A program made the translations under genes and the position numbers. From NCBI GenBank assembly GCA_018065965.1, contig JAGHSH010000238.1, positions 1 to 5,476 of the forward strand: a stretch of DNA of 5,476 bases, in the 5' to 3' direction. The notes under the pieces were generated by a model, which was not told the DNA's origin, ran no database searches, and saw nothing but the letters and a program-made list of their open reading frames with translations. Every line of letters begins with the position of its first letter. Position 1 is the stretch's first letter. This DNA comes from Candidatus Apopatocola equi (GTDB lineage: Bacteria > Bacillota > Clostridia > Oscillospirales > Oscillospiraceae). Shown piece by piece: positions 5,339 to 5,476 of the stretch.

Positions 5339-5476
5339 TTATCTCAGATGTGCATATACGGTGTAATCCCCCGCCGCAACCACGCAGGTAGAGGCGGCGC
5401 GTATCTTCAGATCTCCGCTTGAAGTTACCGAAATACATCCCTGCAGCGAGTTCGCGGATACGCCCAACTGGTAGGT
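5339..5476 (-). CDS. Probable tail-fibre or baseplate protein, C-terminal 45 aa only (5' end outside window)
   Basis: A reading frame open from the right edge ends at TAA 5341-5339. The visible residues begin TYQLGVSANSLQGCISVTSS and end AAGDYTVYAHLR. Alternating small and beta-branched residues with Gly turns suggest a beta-structured tip, like the ends of phage tail fibres or baseplate appendages. The two small genes that follow also commonly trail fibre genes. The stop is followed at once by the AGGAGG of the 90-aa gene, so the reading frame is part of the same operon. Too little is visible to name a family; another secreted or virion surface protein is possible. Confidence 0.65.
   Translation of the reverse strand, partial: TYQLGVSANSLQGCISVTSSGDLKIRAASTCVVAAGDYTVYAHLR

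Larger units (their letters stand above)
314..5476 (-). mobile_element. Prophage or prophage remnant, part of a late (structural and lysis) operon
   Basis: Eight consecutive minus-strand genes, all of phage type or without a cellular look, abut the host lgt gene. The portal protein is the strongest phage marker; the fibre-like repeat protein and the Cys/His-LysM wall hydrolase support it. Overlaps of 4 bases (1132-1135, 3396-3399), 10 (4181-4190), 8 (4902-4909) and 14 (5053-5066), and gaps of only 9 and 13 bases, indicate a single transcript. No integrase, terminase, major capsid, holin or attachment repeat is visible, so completeness cannot be judged. The left boundary is placed at the end of the last phage gene; the right boundary lies outside the window. 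A free phage contig wrongly joined to a host contig would look the same. Confidence 0.8.

Noticed and set aside
4295..5391. Several + strand frames opposite the hydrolase and the small genes
   Set aside because: None shows domains or ribosome sites; they are antisense to well-supported overlapping genes.
1..5476. tRNA, rRNA, riboswitch, integrase or attachment site
   Set aside because: None was recognised on reading; the window is coding almost throughout, and without the other end of the element an att core cannot be defined.

Overview
The window looks like the chromosome of a GC-rich Firmicute, probably a gut Clostridia of the Oscillospiraceae type. This rests on the strong AGGAGG-like ribosome sites, third codon positions rich in G and C, and the style of the phage proteins; it is an inference, not a proof. 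Two blocks meet at about position 313.

Bases 1-312 (+ strand) hold the C-terminal part of lgt, the prolipoprotein diacylglyceryl transferase, a normal host gene. Its start lies left of the window.

Bases 314-5476 (- strand) hold part of one tightly packed bacteriophage late operon, read right to left. In transcription order it contains: the last 45 codons of a probable tail-fibre or baseplate protein (runs off the right edge); a 90-aa acidic protein; a 54-aa charged protein; a 242-aa peptidoglycan hydrolase (Cys/His amidase fold plus LysM); a 264-aa fibre-like protein with internal repeats and an EF-hand-like loop; a 171-aa beta-rich protein with a C-terminal tandem repeat; a 580-aa portal protein; and a 273-aa helical, probably virion, protein with a peptidoglycan-binding-like tail. 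Neighbouring genes overlap by 4 to 14 bases or are separated by 9 to 13 bases. I therefore see one transcript with translational coupling and no internal promoter or terminator.

Together the genes supply a DNA-packaging vertex (portal), probable host-recognition proteins and a wall-degrading enzyme. The order is unusual: portal and its follower come last, after fibres and hydrolase, and the stop codon of the last gene is one base from the lgt stop. No integrase, capsid, terminase or holin is visible. The simplest readings are a prophage whose left end is here, or a prophage remnant cut off after the portal region. No stretch above 300 bases lacks a gene. I see no clear evidence for a wholly new system; the junction, the gene order and the repeat-bearing fibre genes deserve the closest look.
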